Positions 28,068-38,200 of a stretch of 64,000 nt of DNA are shown one piece after another (the stretch's first letter is position 1; every line of letters begins with the position of its first letter). The stretch is from Thiohalobacter sp. IOR34. Its GTDB lineage: Bacteria > Pseudomonadota > Gammaproteobacteria > Thiohalobacterales > Thiohalobacteraceae. The translations under genes were made by a program, and so were the position numbers. The stretch covers positions 841,438 to 905,437 of the forward strand of contig NZ_CP128988.1 of assembly GCF_030406045.1 (NCBI RefSeq). Direction: 5' to 3'. The notes below the pieces were generated by a model that was not told where the DNA came from, ran no database searches, and saw nothing but the letters and a program-made list of their open reading frames with translations.

Positions 28068-28560
28068 ACTAAAAATTAAATCATAATGCATTGTTTATTG
28101 GTTGTTTTTTTGCGCATAACGCGCTTTTGCTTCAACGGCCTGATGAACCTGAATGTAAACCATCTCGACACCGTTCAGGGCAATACAAAGAATGCATCTT
28201 ATTGATATACAGATACTTACAAGGGCCTGGAAAATTGAGCAGCGTCATAATTTTTTACAGGAAGTAGCCGTGAGCAGGCGGTTGAAAACATAGAGTGAAG
28301 GGGTGGTGAAGGGGGCAGGACTCACATTCCAGCATGCTCCCCGTCTGTGCTCTCCGGGAGGCGGCTGCCGCTGACGCCGGATGGCAATGTGCGCGATCAA
28401 GTCAAGACGCCGTACCGGGACGGGCGTGTTCTCAATATCTTGATCCGGCCTCCGTGTCACCGCTCCCGTGTTAGGTTGCTCCGGGGACTGGGCGGTTGCG
28501 GCATACAGGGTGGCGGTGTCGGGCTTTTTTGCATTAAAGTGGTGGTCTGGTTCGTCGGTG
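28068..28560. other. Divergent intergenic region
   Basis: Non-coding, starting AT-rich then GC-rich, between two divergently transcribed CTERM protein genes. Apart from the promoter-like elements at either end no gene, repeat copy or clear terminator was seen. Confidence 0.4.
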
Positions 28561-28574
28561 TACGCATAATATTC

Positions 28575-28602
28575 CGGACACTAGTGGCCGAGTTTGTATA
28601 AT
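28575..28602 (+). promoter_or_regulatory. Possible sigma-70 promoter of the CTERM gene at 28645
   Basis: CGGACA (28575-28580), a 16-bp spacer and a perfect TATAAT (28597-28602) lie 42 bp before the ATG. The -10 box is strong, the -35 weak (4 of 6). No sigma-54 element was found for this gene, unlike two other sorting-signal genes. Confidence 0.4.
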
Positions 28603-28644
28603 TCCGACTGTAAACAAAAAACAAGAATAGAGGAGTCAACAAGA

Positions 28645-29484
28645 ATGGCAATTCCACGCTCAAGGGGGCTGCTGCTCGCCGCTTTGGCCGGTCTGGCATT
28701 TTCTTCAACAGCGAATGCGGTTCTGCTGGGGCGCCTGCCCCTGACGCCCGGCGGTACCGATTACCAGGCCTACTACGACACCACGCTGGACATCACCTGG
28801 CTGGCCACTGCCAACCTCGCGAAGACCAACACGTTTGGCCTTCCTTATAATACCGACCTCGGTGATCACCCTGCGGACAGCTATGCCTCGTCATACCCCG
28901 AGATCATTTATTCCAGTGGCGGCATGACATGGGGGGGCGCCCTGCACTGGATCGATGCAATGAACGCCGATGGTGGCACGGGATATCTGGGATACAACGA
29001 CTGGCGATTGCCGATGATGATGGATACCGGTTCGATTGGCTGTGACAACGCCTATACCGGTACTGACTGTGGTTTCAATGTACAAACCGGCAGCGCGGAC
29101 ACTGCGGTTTACAGCGAGCTGGCCAGCTTGTGGTATGACACGTTGGGCAATACCGCAATGTACGATACCCAGGGGACGTACCTCGGGTGTCCCGGGGCAA
29201 CGTACTGTTTGAGCAATACAGGACCCTTCAGCGACATTGTGACGTCTTTTTACTGGTTCGGTCTGGAGTCTGCGGTCTATTCCAGCAGGGCGTGGTCTTT
29301 CGGAACGTATAGTGGGCAGCAGACCGATTACTATACAAAGAACAACAACAGCGGTCTGTATGTCTGGGCTGTGCGTTCCGGTGATGTTGCGCCAGTGCCG
29401 CTGCCGGCGGCGGTATGGTTGTTCGGAAGTGGCCTGCTGGGACTGTTGGCGGCAGGTCGCCGTGATAAGGTGGTTCGGCGCTGA
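28645..29484 (+). CDS. Secreted DUF1566-like protein with VPLPAAVWLFGSG sorting signal
   Basis: A 279-residue protein starting at ATG 28645 after an agaggag ribosome site. Signal peptide MAIPRSRGLLLAALAGLAFS, cleaved near ANA-VL. The body has the pattern of DUF1566-type domains (LDITWLATANLAKT, MTWGGALHWIDAMN, YNDWRLPMMMD, and GLYVWAVRSG). The C-terminus has VPLPAAVWLFGSGLLGLLAA then GRRDKVVRR, a PEP-CTERM-type sorting signal. Probably surface-anchored or released after exosortase-like cleavage; substrate and role unknown. Confidence 0.85.
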   Translation: MAIPRSRGLLLAALAGLAFSSTANAVLLGRLPLTPGGTDYQAYYDTTLDITWLATANLAKTNTFGLPYNTDLGDHPADSYASSYPEIIYSSGGMTWGGALHWIDAMNADGGTGYLGYNDWRLPMMMDTGSIGCDNAYTGTDCGFNVQTGSADTAVYSELASLWYDTLGNTAMYDTQGTYLGCPGATYCLSNTGPFSDIVTSFYWFGLESAVYSSRAWSFGTYSGQQTDYYTKNNNSGLYVWAVRSGDVAPVPLPAAVWLFGSGLLGLLAAGRRDKVVRR

Positions 29485-30914
<1,430 letters not shown>

Positions 30915-30972
30915 TGCCTCGTCCTGAGGCGTCCATCTGAGTGCCTGTCAGTCTTTCTTGAGCGGAGGTTCC

Positions 30973-31935
30973 ATGTTCCTGCTGTCACGCCTCGTTGCCG
31001 CCTTGCTCCTGATCCTGCCGCTGATGGCGGGGGGCGGTGGCGAACCCCTGCCTGTGCCCGATGTCGAGATGCGCCTGCAGCGGGTCTCCGAACATGTCTA
31101 TTACGTGCAGGGCGCGCCCGGCGCGGCAACGGCGAACCAGGGCTTCGTCTCCAATGCCGGGGTGGTGCTGACCGGCGAAGGGGTGGTGCTGATCGACAGC
31201 CTGGGGACACCGGCGCTGGGGCGTCTGCTGCTGGCTCGCATCCGCGAGCTCACCGACCAGCCGATTCGCGCCGTGCTGTTGACCCACTACCATGCCGACC
31301 ATATCTACGGCCTGCAGGTCTTCGAGGCGCTCGGTGCGGAGATCATGGCACCCCTGGGGGCGGAGATCTATCTGCGTTCCGAGCAGGCGGCCCGGCGCCT
31401 GGAAGAACGGCGTATCTCGCTCTTTCCCTGGGTTGACGATGACACCCGGCTGGTCGAGCCGGACCGCTATCTGGCGCGGCCGGAGACGCTGCGCCTGGGT
31501 GAGGTGACGCTGCGTCTCAGCCCGGTCGGTGGTGCCCATTCCGATGCCGACATGACGGTCTACGTCGAGCCTGGCCGGGTGCTGTTCTCGGGCGACATCA
31601 TCTTCGAGGGGCGGGTGCCTTTCGTCGGCGATGCCAACTCGGCCCACTGGCTGAAGGTGCTGGACGGGATGCGCACCACCGGGCTGGCCGCGCTGATCCC
31701 CGGGCACGGCCCGGCGGCGGCACAGCCGGACCAGGCGGTGCAGCTCACCTATGACTATCTCGGCTACCTGCGCCAGGCCATGGGCCGGGCGGTGGAGGAC
31801 TTCATCCCCTTCGACGAGGCCTATGCCGCGACCGACTGGTCGCGCTTCGCATCCCTGCCGGCCTTTGTCGAGGCCAATCGGCGCAACGCCTACCAGATCT
31901 ATCTGTCGCTGGAGGCCGAATCGCTGGGACAGTAG
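30973..31935 (+). CDS. Exported metallo-beta-lactamase-fold hydrolase
   Basis: A 320-residue protein with an N-terminal signal-like segment (MFLLSRLVAALLLILPLMAG) and an MBL fold. The metal motif THYHADH is at ~104-110, and later ligands GAHSDADM, FSGDIIFEG and PGHGP are present. Such periplasmic MBL proteins include subclass-B-like and quinoprotein-relay hydrolases; the substrate is unknown. The start ATG 30973 has a cggaggt site; a TTG farther upstream also lies in frame. It follows tadA by 58 bp. Confidence 0.85.
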   Translation: MFLLSRLVAALLLILPLMAGGGGEPLPVPDVEMRLQRVSEHVYYVQGAPGAATANQGFVSNAGVVLTGEGVVLIDSLGTPALGRLLLARIRELTDQPIRAVLLTHYHADHIYGLQVFEALGAEIMAPLGAEIYLRSEQAARRLEERRISLFPWVDDDTRLVEPDRYLARPETLRLGEVTLRLSPVGGAHSDADMTVYVEPGRVLFSGDIIFEGRVPFVGDANSAHWLKVLDGMRTTGLAALIPGHGPAAAQPDQAVQLTYDYLGYLRQAMGRAVEDFIPFDEAYAATDWSRFASLPAFVEANRRNAYQIYLSLEAESLGQ

Positions 31936-31945
31936 CGGGGCTGGC

Positions 31946-32410
31946 AGCCTGTCGGACTTGGCAGGCTGTTGAAAAAAACCGCTGACGGCAGGATACGGCG
32001 TTAGCCCGCATATTGCACCAAGGCGGCCCGCATGATTGGTGCCCAGGCTGTTATCCAAGGGGGGTCACAAGAGGGCTGCCTGGACGGGCTACACTTTGTG
32101 CCTATTCGATGTCAGGCCGAATCGGGCTGCGCATCTTGAGCGATCCCCCTCGAACCAAGGCGGCCTGCATGATCGGCGTGCAGGCTGGCAAATGGATCGG
32201 GAACTCGTAACCCGGCTTTGTGCCTGTTCGATCGACTCCGGGCATTGCCCGCCATGGATCCCCCGATCGCGGCCTGGAGGCCGCTCCTACGGGGGCAAGG
32301 CGGCACAATGTGTTGTCGTAGGAGCGGCCTCCAGGCCGCGATCAAGGCGCAAGGGGTACCGCGCCATCCTGCCACCCCGGCCCACGGAGCCTGCCTTGGC
32401 GCAATATCCG
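31946..32410. repeat. Intergenic repeat region R1 with GGCCTGGAGGCCGCTCCTAC hairpin
   Basis: Between the convergent MBL and mltF genes. It starts with gcctgtcggac and caggctgttgaaaaa, motifs that also bound other repeats in the EPS locus. It has tandem-like gcaccaaggcggcccgcatgat and ggcggcctgcatgatcgg units. It ends in a long palindrome at 32265-32343 (gatcgcggcctggaggccgc ... and its complement). Related hairpins are at 35405-35473 and 62416-62486. Probably a terminator-like REP-type repeat. Confidence 0.65.
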
Positions 32411-32412
32411 GG

Positions 32413-33810
32413 CTAGAGCGAGGGGAAGTCGGACATCAGATCCAGTGGCGAGTCGAGAACCGGTTCCTGGTCGCGTTCCATGTACCAGACCAGGATGTCA
32501 TAGTAGCTGCGGATGTTCTCCACGTAGCGTACCGGCTCGCGGCCACGGGCATAGCCGTGACGGGTCTGTTTGTACCATTTTTTCTGACTGAGCAGCGGCA
32601 GGTATTTCTTCACGTCCACCCATTTGTCGGGATCGCCGCCGTTGCGCTGGGTGAGGATGCGCGCATCCTCGAGGTGGCCGAAGCCGATGTTGTAGGCCGC
32701 CAGCGCCAGCCAGGTGCGGTCCGGTTCGGCGATGCGTGCCGGAATCTTCTTTTTCATCATCGCGAAGTAGCGCGCGCCTCCCTCGATGCTCTGCGCCGGA
32801 TCCAGACGGCTGTCGAGGCCGAGCTGGCGCATGGTGTCGAGGGTCAGCATCATGATTCCCCGCACCCCGGTCGGCGAGCGGGCGTGCTCGTCCCAGTGCG
32901 ATTCCTGATAGCCGATGGCGGCCAGCAGGCGCCAGTCCAGGCCGTGGCGCTCGGCTGCCGCCTTGAACAGATCGATGTACCTTGGCAGCCGCTGCTGGAT
33001 GTGGCGCAGGTAGCGGCGGGTGCCGACATAGTCGAAATCGGCGACATGGCCGTAATGCCGTTCCAGCAACTGTTCCAGAGTGCCGTCCTGGCGGATACGG
33101 GCAAAGAACTCGCGGGCGGCATTGAACAGGCTGTTGTCGGGCTCGTGAGCGAAGGCCCAGCCCAGGGGTTCGGGGTCGCTGATGTCGAAGGCCACGCGCA
33201 GTTCCGGGAAGAAACGCCGGCTGATCGCCACCTCGTTCGAGTCGGCGATGGTGTAGTCGATGACCTGCTCCCAGATCAGCCCCAGCAGTTCCCCGCTGTC
33301 CAGCTCGTCATTGGTCTTCCAGCTCAGGTTGGGGTACTCGGTCCTCAGGGCCATGAGTCGCTCCTCGTGGCTGCTGCCCTTGACCACTTCCAGGATGCCG
33401 TTCAGGTCGTTGAGATCGGCAGGCCGCGGCGTGCCCTGGCGGTAGACGAGCTGGGGAGTGATCTTTTGATAGCTGGGGCCGAAACGGACCAGGGACTTGC
33501 GGGTTTCGGTGATGGTCAGACCGGCCGCGGCCAGATCGACCTCACCGCGGCTGACCATCGGCAGGATGTCGGCGAAGCTGTCGGCGATCACGATGCGCAG
33601 CCGCACGCCCAGCTGGTCGGCGAACAGCCGTACCATGTCGTACTCGAAACCGGTCGGACCCTGTGGTCCCTCGTAATAGGTGGTCGGGCTGTTGCGGGTT
33701 ACGACCACCAGCTCGCCAGCCGAGAGGACCTGCGCCAGGTGCGTCTCCTGTTGCCGTTCGCAGCCCAAAAGGGACAGATATATCAACAGGATGGGAAGAA
33801 TGTATCGCAT
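32413..33810 (-). CDS. mltF: Membrane-bound lytic murein transglycosylase F
   Basis: A 465-residue lipoprotein with lipobox LSLLGC at residues 12-17. The N-terminal half is a periplasmic-binding-protein-like domain (GELVVVTRNSPTTYYEG), and the C-terminal half is an SLT lysozyme-like domain with the catalytic glutamate in AAIGYQESHWDEHARSPTG and the ALAAYNIGFGHLEDA segment. It cleaves peptidoglycan glycan strands to 1,6-anhydro ends. tadA and mltF are neighbours in many gammaproteobacteria, which fits. Length is normal. Confidence 0.95.
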   Translation of the reverse strand: MRYILPILLIYLSLLGCERQQETHLAQVLSAGELVVVTRNSPTTYYEGPQGPTGFEYDMVRLFADQLGVRLRIVIADSFADILPMVSRGEVDLAAAGLTITETRKSLVRFGPSYQKITPQLVYRQGTPRPADLNDLNGILEVVKGSSHEERLMALRTEYPNLSWKTNDELDSGELLGLIWEQVIDYTIADSNEVAISRRFFPELRVAFDISDPEPLGWAFAHEPDNSLFNAAREFFARIRQDGTLEQLLERHYGHVADFDYVGTRRYLRHIQQRLPRYIDLFKAAAERHGLDWRLLAAIGYQESHWDEHARSPTGVRGIMMLTLDTMRQLGLDSRLDPAQSIEGGARYFAMMKKKIPARIAEPDRTWLALAAYNIGFGHLEDARILTQRNGGDPDKWVDVKKYLPLLSQKKWYKQTRHGYARGREPVRYVENIRSYYDILVWYMERDQEPVLDSPLDLMSDFPSL

Positions 33811-33899
33811 GCGGGAACGGCTGCTGACGGAAGGCTTCTCGATTGTAGGCTATAGCGGGAGAGAAGGGGAATTTTTTAGTTTTTTTGCCGATTTTCCAG

Positions 33900-33905
33900 T
33901 AGAAT
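33900..33905 (+). promoter_or_regulatory. Possible -10 box of tRNA-Ser
   Basis: TAGAAT ends 13 bp before the tRNA and is followed by the GC-rich stretch accgcggg, a discriminator typical of stringently controlled stable-RNA promoters. No clear -35 box was found in the T-rich sequence upstream. Confidence 0.4.
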
Positions 33906-33917
33906 ACCGCGGGTTCC

Positions 33918-34007
33918 GGAGAGGTGCCTGAGTGGCCGAAAGGGCTTGACTCGAAATCAAGTGATCCCTCCGGGGATCCGTGGGTTCGAATCCCACCCTC
34001 TCCGCCA
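33918..34007 (+). tRNA. tRNA-Ser (anticodon CGA)
   Basis: A 90-nt tRNA with encoded CCA. Acceptor stem ggagagg pairs with cctctcc, anticodon stem cttga/tcaag encloses the loop ctcgaaa with anticodon CGA at 33952-33954, a long variable arm (gtgatccctccggggatcc) is typical of class II tRNAs, and the T loop is ggttcgaatccc. It reads UCG codons. Its 3' end is duplicated downstream. Confidence 0.96.
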
Positions 34008-34017
34008 ATCATCAAAG

Positions 34018-34040
34018 AAGGGCCCTTGCGGCCCTTTTTT
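34018..34040 (+). terminator. Rho-independent terminator of tRNA-Ser
   Basis: AAGGGCC-CTTGC-GGCCCTTTTTT hairpin and T-run 11 bp past the tRNA end. An identical copy lies at 34170-34192 within the tandem repeat. Confidence 0.85.
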
Positions 34041-34169
34041 GATGATTGGTAAAAGGCCGGATTCGAAGCCACGGAATCGGAATGGCCGGTTCGACCGCGG
34101 AGCCGCGAGAGCGGCGGAGCAGCGACGACCGGAGGGAGTCAATCCCACCCTCTCCGCCAATCATCAAAG

Positions 34170-34192
34170 AAGGGCCCTTGCGGCCCTTTTTT
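34170..34192 (+). terminator. Duplicate copy of the tRNA-Ser terminator
   Basis: Same hairpin and T-run as at 34018, in the second copy of the tandem repeat, with period 152. Confidence 0.8.
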
Positions 34193-34263
34193 GATGATTG
34201 GTAAAAGGCCGGATTCGAAGCCACGGAATCGGAATGGCCGGTTCGACCGCGGAGCCGCGGAAG

Positions 34264-34305
34264 GCCCACAAAAAAACCGCCTGACCCGGCGGTTTTTTTG
34301 TGGGC
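34264..34305. terminator. Strong bidirectional terminator
   Basis: A perfect 18-bp inverted repeat (GCCCACAAAAAAACCGCC and its complement) around TGACCC, with A/T runs on both sides. It sits between the tRNA region and the end of the minus-strand PEP-CTERM gene and can end transcripts from both sides. Confidence 0.85.
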
Positions 34306-34353
34306 TTGGAAGCCAGTTCCCAGGCCGCGTTTCGCGGCGCGTGCTGACCCCGC

Positions 34354-34962
34354 TTACGCCTTCCGTCTGGAGATGACGATCAGCATGAGTGGCAGGGCCA
34401 TCAGGGAGAGGATGCCGGGCTCGGGTACTGCGAAGGTCAGGTTGATATTGTCCACGCCGAATCGCCGGGTCTGGGGGTCGAACAGGAGGGCGACACGGCT
34501 GATGGGGCCGCCGGAAAAACTGAACAGGCCCTCGGCCACACCGCTTCCCACATCGGTCAGATTGACCGGTACGTTTGCGCCCAGTACCAGTGAGGTGTCA
34601 TAGAGGGCGACCAGGGATCCCGGGGTGTAGCTGCCGTTTGGTACGACCGCCAGTCCCATCGAGATGGACGAGACCGGATTTGCGAAATCCAAGGTCAGCA
34701 CGCCGGCTGGGTTCCCCTCCAGGAACGGGGACTGGACGAAGGTGCTGGTGAGAGGGGTGACGGAGCCAAAGATGGCATCGGCCGAGGCTGTGCCACCGAT
34801 CTCGTAGCTGAAGGTGACGCCTTTTACCGTCAGGCCGTGAACCGGTTGGGGGGCGAGCTCGCTGAAATCGATGGTGATGGGGCCAGCCTGAGCCACGGAG
34901 GCCAGTACTGCGGTCAGCACCAGGCTACCCAGGTATTTTCCGATACTGGAAAGAGTTTTCAT
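34354..34962 (-). CDS. PEP-CTERM surface protein
   Basis: A 202-residue exported protein with a signal peptide (KYLGSLVLTAVLASVAQA, cleaved before GPITID), a beta-sandwich-like body and a classical C-terminus VPEPGILSLMALPLMLIVIS followed by RRKA. That is the VPEP motif, membrane helix and basic tail recognised by exosortase. Unlike the three other sorting signals in the window it has the true PEP motif. A good sigma-54 element lies 80 bp upstream. Function of the body unknown. Confidence 0.88.
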   Translation of the reverse strand: MKTLSSIGKYLGSLVLTAVLASVAQAGPITIDFSELAPQPVHGLTVKGVTFSYEIGGTASADAIFGSVTPLTSTFVQSPFLEGNPAGVLTLDFANPVSSISMGLAVVPNGSYTPGSLVALYDTSLVLGANVPVNLTDVGSGVAEGLFSFSGGPISRVALLFDPQTRRFGVDNINLTFAVPEPGILSLMALPLMLIVISRRKA

Positions 34963-35040
34963 GTTGCTCGTCCTCGCCTTGTTCTTGTGATCGTGCTGCG
35001 TGCAACGGCGATCATTGACCGATCTCCCTGGTTAGCCTCC

Positions 35041-35057
35041 TTGCAATAGTTGTTCCA
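35041..35057 (-). promoter_or_regulatory. Sigma-54-like -24/-12 element for the PEP-CTERM gene
   Basis: On the minus strand TGGAACAACTATTGCAA has GG-N10-GC spacing and matches the RpoN consensus TGGCACG-N4-TTGCW at 10 of 12 positions. The -12 GC lies 81 bp before the ATG at 34962. It supports RpoN control, as known for PEP-CTERM genes with PrsK/PrsR. Confidence 0.6.
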
Positions 35058-35282
35058 TATCCCCTGGCCAGTAGCCATCTGTTTGATATTACAGGTGATT
35101 GTGGCTTGGTCTGGGCGAGCTGCAAGCTGTCTCGAACAGCAAGTGTAAAAAAATGTGACATGGGCGAGCCGCCGTGATCATTGCCAAGCGACTGAAAAAT
35201 CGGCAAAACAGTGGTGCTTTCGGGTGGGGGGGGGCAGGCGGCCTGTCGGCCCCTTTGACAGGCGGTGTCTGCCGAGGATTCT

Positions 35283-35588
35283 TGGCAGCCTGTCGGGCTC
35301 AGGACAGATCTACTGCGTGGGTGGGAGTGCGGCCTGAATCTCCCGGCCAGCCCGCTACGATTGCCTGAATCCGACAGACTCCGAGGACCTGTTGACACCG
35401 CGCCAATCGTGGCTGGAGGCCGCTCCTTCCATGGTGCCGCCATGTCACCTAGGGGCGGCCTCCAGGCCGCAATACCCGGAGTCAATTGAACAGGCTGCAC
35501 CCGTTGCGAGAACCCATTTGCGAGCCTCCCGGCCTTGTATGTCAGCCAGCACGCCGATCATGCGGGCCGCCTTGGTGCAACACCCGGG
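35283..35588. repeat. Intergenic repeat region R2
   Basis: A shortened, opposite-orientation copy of the palindromic element at 59110-59276 (ggcagcctgtcgggctcagg ... cgctacgattgcctgaatcc) covers 35283-35378. It is followed by the GGAGGCCGCTCC hairpin (35405-35473) and by a unit (tttgcgagcctcccggccttgt ... gggccgccttggtgcaa) shared with R4. It lies between the PEP-CTERM gene and the EPS genes. Confidence 0.65.
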
Positions 35589-36548
35589 TTAGAGCTTGTC
35601 ACGCTGGCTCAGCAGCGTGTCGAAGTAGGCGATGGTTTTGCCCAGGCCTTCGCTTAGTGTGATCCTGGGCGTCCAGTCCAGCGCGCTCTTTGCCAGCTCG
35701 ATATCGGGACAACGCCGGGTTGGGTCGTCGCTCGGCAGTGCCTTGTAGGTGAGCGTCGAGCGTGAACCGGTTAGCTCGATGATCGTTTCCGCGAGCTCGC
35801 GTACCGTTTGCTCCTCCGGATTGCCAATGTTCACCGGGCCGGTAAAGGCGGGGTCCGTGTCCATCAGGCGGATGAAGGCATCCACGGTGTCGTCCACGTA
35901 ACAGAAGGAGCGGGTTTGTGAGCCGTCACCGTAGATGGTGATGGGCTCGTTCCGCAATGCCTGGACGATGAAATTGGAGACTACCCGTCCGTCGTTGGGG
36001 TGCATGTGCGGGCCATAGGTATTGAAGATCCGTGCCACTTTGATGGAAAGCTTGTGCTGACGGTGATAATCGAAGCACAGGGTCTCGGCGCATCGCTTGC
36101 CCTCGTCATAACAGGCGCGGGTACCCAGCGGATTGACATGTCCCCAGTAGTCTTCTTTCTGCGGGTGCTGCTGGGGATCGCCATAGACTTCGCTGGTGGA
36201 GGCCTGCATGAGCGTGGCCTTGACCCGCTTTGCCAGTCCAAGGACGTTGATTGCCCCGTGAACGCTGGTCTTGGTGGTCTGCACCGGATCGAACTGGTAA
36301 TGGATGGGGGAGGCGGGACAGGCCAGATTGTAGATTTCGTCAACCTCTACATAGAGCGGAAAGGTGACGTCATGACGTAGCAGTTCGAAGCTCGGATTGT
36401 CGAGCAAATGGCGGATGTTGTCCCGGGTGCCGGTGAAGAAGTTGTCGACGCAGAGAACTTCATGCTGCTGCCTGAGCAGGGCCTCACACAGATGGGAGCC
36501 AAGGAAGCCTGCCCCGCCGGTTACAAGTATGCGTTTTCTGCCAAACAT
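35589..36548 (-). CDS. UDP-glucuronate decarboxylase-like SDR (nucleotide-sugar)
   Basis: A 319-residue extended SDR. Rossmann motif [10 protein letters not shown] near the N-terminus, catalytic [15 protein letters not shown] and the [20 protein letters not shown] segment are highly typical of UDP-xylose synthase, which makes UDP-xylose from UDP-glucuronate. dTDP-glucose 4,6-dehydratases are close relatives but use YSASK-type motifs. It presumably supplies a pentose for the EPS. It is the last gene of a minus-strand pair with the transferase at 36640, 91 bp away. Confidence 0.88.
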   Translation of the reverse strand: MFGRKRILVTGGAGFLGSHLCEALLRQQHEVLCVDNFFTGTRDNIRHLLDNPSFELLRHDVTFPLYVEVDEIYNLACPASPIHYQFDPVQTTKTSVHGAINVLGLAKRVKATLMQASTSEVYGDPQQHPQKEDYWGHVNPLGTRACYDEGKRCAETLCFDYHRQHKLSIKVARIFNTYGPHMHPNDGRVVSNFIVQALRNEPITIYGDGSQTRSFCYVDDTVDAFIRLMDTDPAFTGPVNIGNPEEQTVRELAETIIELTGSRSTLTYKALPSDDPTRRCPDIELAKSALDWTPRITLSEGLGKTIAYFDTLLSQRDKL

Positions 36549-36639
36549 GTCTATCCCTGTTTATTGTTTTGTCTCAAACTGTAATTGCCGGCACGGCCGG
36601 CGTCCAGATGCCTTGCTATGATAACCTCAAAATTGCCGT

Positions 36640-38049
36640 TCAATAGGCGTTTTTTCCGGTGAAGCCCTTGAGCAGCGTAAGCAGCACGATCTTCAGATCG
36701 AACCACAGTGACCATTCGCGGATGTATTCCAGATCGTATTTGACACGATTCTCCATCTTTTCGATCGTGTCTGTTTCGCCACGATAGCCATTGATCTGGG
36801 CCCAGCCGGTGATGCCGGGCTTGACGATATGCCGCAGCATGTAGCGATGTATGATACGCCGATGTTGTTCATTGAGTTCGACGGGGTGGGGACGGGGTCC
36901 TACTACGGACATCCTGCCCTGCAATACGTTGATGAACTGGGGAAGCTCGTCGAGCGATGTAGATCTCAGGAAGGCACCTATGGGAGTGATGCGGGGGTCG
37001 TCACGGGTGGCCTGGACGAATCTGTCATCCTGTCCGGTGCGCATGGTACGGAACTTGTAGATCTCGAATTCCCTGCCATCCAGTCCATATCTCTTTTGTG
37101 TGTAGATCACCGGTCCCCTGGATGTCAGCTTGATGGCCAGGGCGATGAGGAGCATGGGGAGACCGGTGGCCGCCAGGATCAATGAGGCGAGTACCAGGTC
37201 CTCCAGTCGCTTGGCCATGGAATTGACACCATGGATGGGGCTGTCCACCACGCTGATGATCGGAACGCCACCGACGGTCTCCCACTCGGACCGCAGGAGA
37301 TCGAAAGCAAAGAAATCAGGGACATAGTAAATCCTGACCGTGGTATCCGAAAATTCGGAGATGATCATCTTGATGCGTTCCTCGGCCCGCATGGGGAGGG
37401 TGATATAGATGATGTCTATCTCCCCTCGCGCCCCCTTTTCGACCAGATCCTCTATCGACCCCTTGATCAGTTCACGGGGGAAATCCTCGGGAAGGCGCTC
37501 GTTATTCTGTCGATCATCATAGAATCCGGCGGGACGCAGCCCCATCCAGGCAGAGTGGGTAATGATGGTATCGATGCGGCGGCCAAGGTCGTTGGCGCCA
37601 ACAATGGCAGCGGTTCGATAGTTGTGTCCGCGGATACGGATATAGCGCAGTCCGCCGCGGATTATGCTGCGAATGGTCGCCAGCGTGACGGGGGTCAGAA
37701 TCAGCCAGGTAAAGATGGCTTTGCGGGAGATTGTTAGGTAGGGTGATACGAAAACCACCAGCAGGCCGAGCATCAAAGCCGTGAGCGTCCAGCAGATCAG
37801 AATCTTTTTTATCTCGATGCGCAATGGCATGGACCGCCAGGATCGGTACAGGGAGTTGTAACCGGCGACAATGGTGAACAGTGCCACGGCAAGAAGACCA
37901 AGGGCCAGGGAATCGCTGTGCCATTGCAGATTGAGCAGCCGATGGGTCATCCACAAGGAAAAAACGATGAAGAGACCATCGAAGACCCTGTTCAATTCCA
38001 CCAGTGCGACGCTGTACGGGCGGATAACGCCTTGACTCATGTCAGGCAT
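36640..38049 (-). CDS. Undecaprenyl-phosphate sugar-1-phosphate transferase (WcaJ/EpsB type)
   Basis: A 469-residue polyisoprenyl-phosphate hexose-1-phosphate transferase that starts the repeat unit on undecaprenyl phosphate. It has four N-terminal transmembrane segments, a CoA-binding-like central domain (GANDLGRRIDTIITHS), another TM near 285-305, and the catalytic Bac_transf domain (KFRTMRTGQDDRFVQATRDD, RSTSLDELPQFINVLQGRMS, GPRPHPVELNEQ). Ribosome site ggaga lies 8 bases before ATG 38049. Probably the priming enzyme for this EPS locus. Confidence 0.92.
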   Translation of the reverse strand: MPDMSQGVIRPYSVALVELNRVFDGLFIVFSLWMTHRLLNLQWHSDSLALGLLAVALFTIVAGYNSLYRSWRSMPLRIEIKKILICWTLTALMLGLLVVFVSPYLTISRKAIFTWLILTPVTLATIRSIIRGGLRYIRIRGHNYRTAAIVGANDLGRRIDTIITHSAWMGLRPAGFYDDRQNNERLPEDFPRELIKGSIEDLVEKGARGEIDIIYITLPMRAEERIKMIISEFSDTTVRIYYVPDFFAFDLLRSEWETVGGVPIISVVDSPIHGVNSMAKRLEDLVLASLILAATGLPMLLIALAIKLTSRGPVIYTQKRYGLDGREFEIYKFRTMRTGQDDRFVQATRDDPRITPIGAFLRSTSLDELPQFINVLQGRMSVVGPRPHPVELNEQHRRIIHRYMLRHIVKPGITGWAQINGYRGETDTIEKMENRVKYDLEYIREWSLWFDLKIVLLTLLKGFTGKNAY

Positions 38050-38200
38050 GAAAATTTCTCCATGGAAATAATGCGGGGGCCGGTGCCAATGGGATTGGCC
38101 ATATAGTTATTCAAATCCTGTAGTAGTTAATTTAGCATCGTATACGTCGTGCCATCAATGTCTCGCATATATATTATATATATGATTTTTATAGGGATTT

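Larger units (their letters stand above)
33989..34259 (+). repeat. Tandem duplication of the tRNA-Ser 3' end plus terminator
   Basis: Two direct copies of about 119 bp (33989-34107 and 34141-34259, period 152) each contain the last 19 nt of the tRNA (aatcccaccctctccgcca), the following terminator hairpin and a further ~70 bp, including gccggttcgaccgcgg. The 33-bp spacer is unique. The second copy lacks the rest of the tRNA and cannot be functional. Such tRNA-tail repeats are typical scars of site-specific integration, but slippage or recombination would also do. Confidence 0.85.

Noticed and set aside
34141-34159. Second tRNA-Ser gene at the repeated tail
   Set aside because: Only the last 19 nt are present; no acceptor 5' strand, D arm or anticodon arm.
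38059-38095. TGGCAC box upstream of the sugar-phosphate transferase gene as a sigma-54 site
   Set aside because: The spacing to the next GC is 11, not 10, and the TTGC half is missing.
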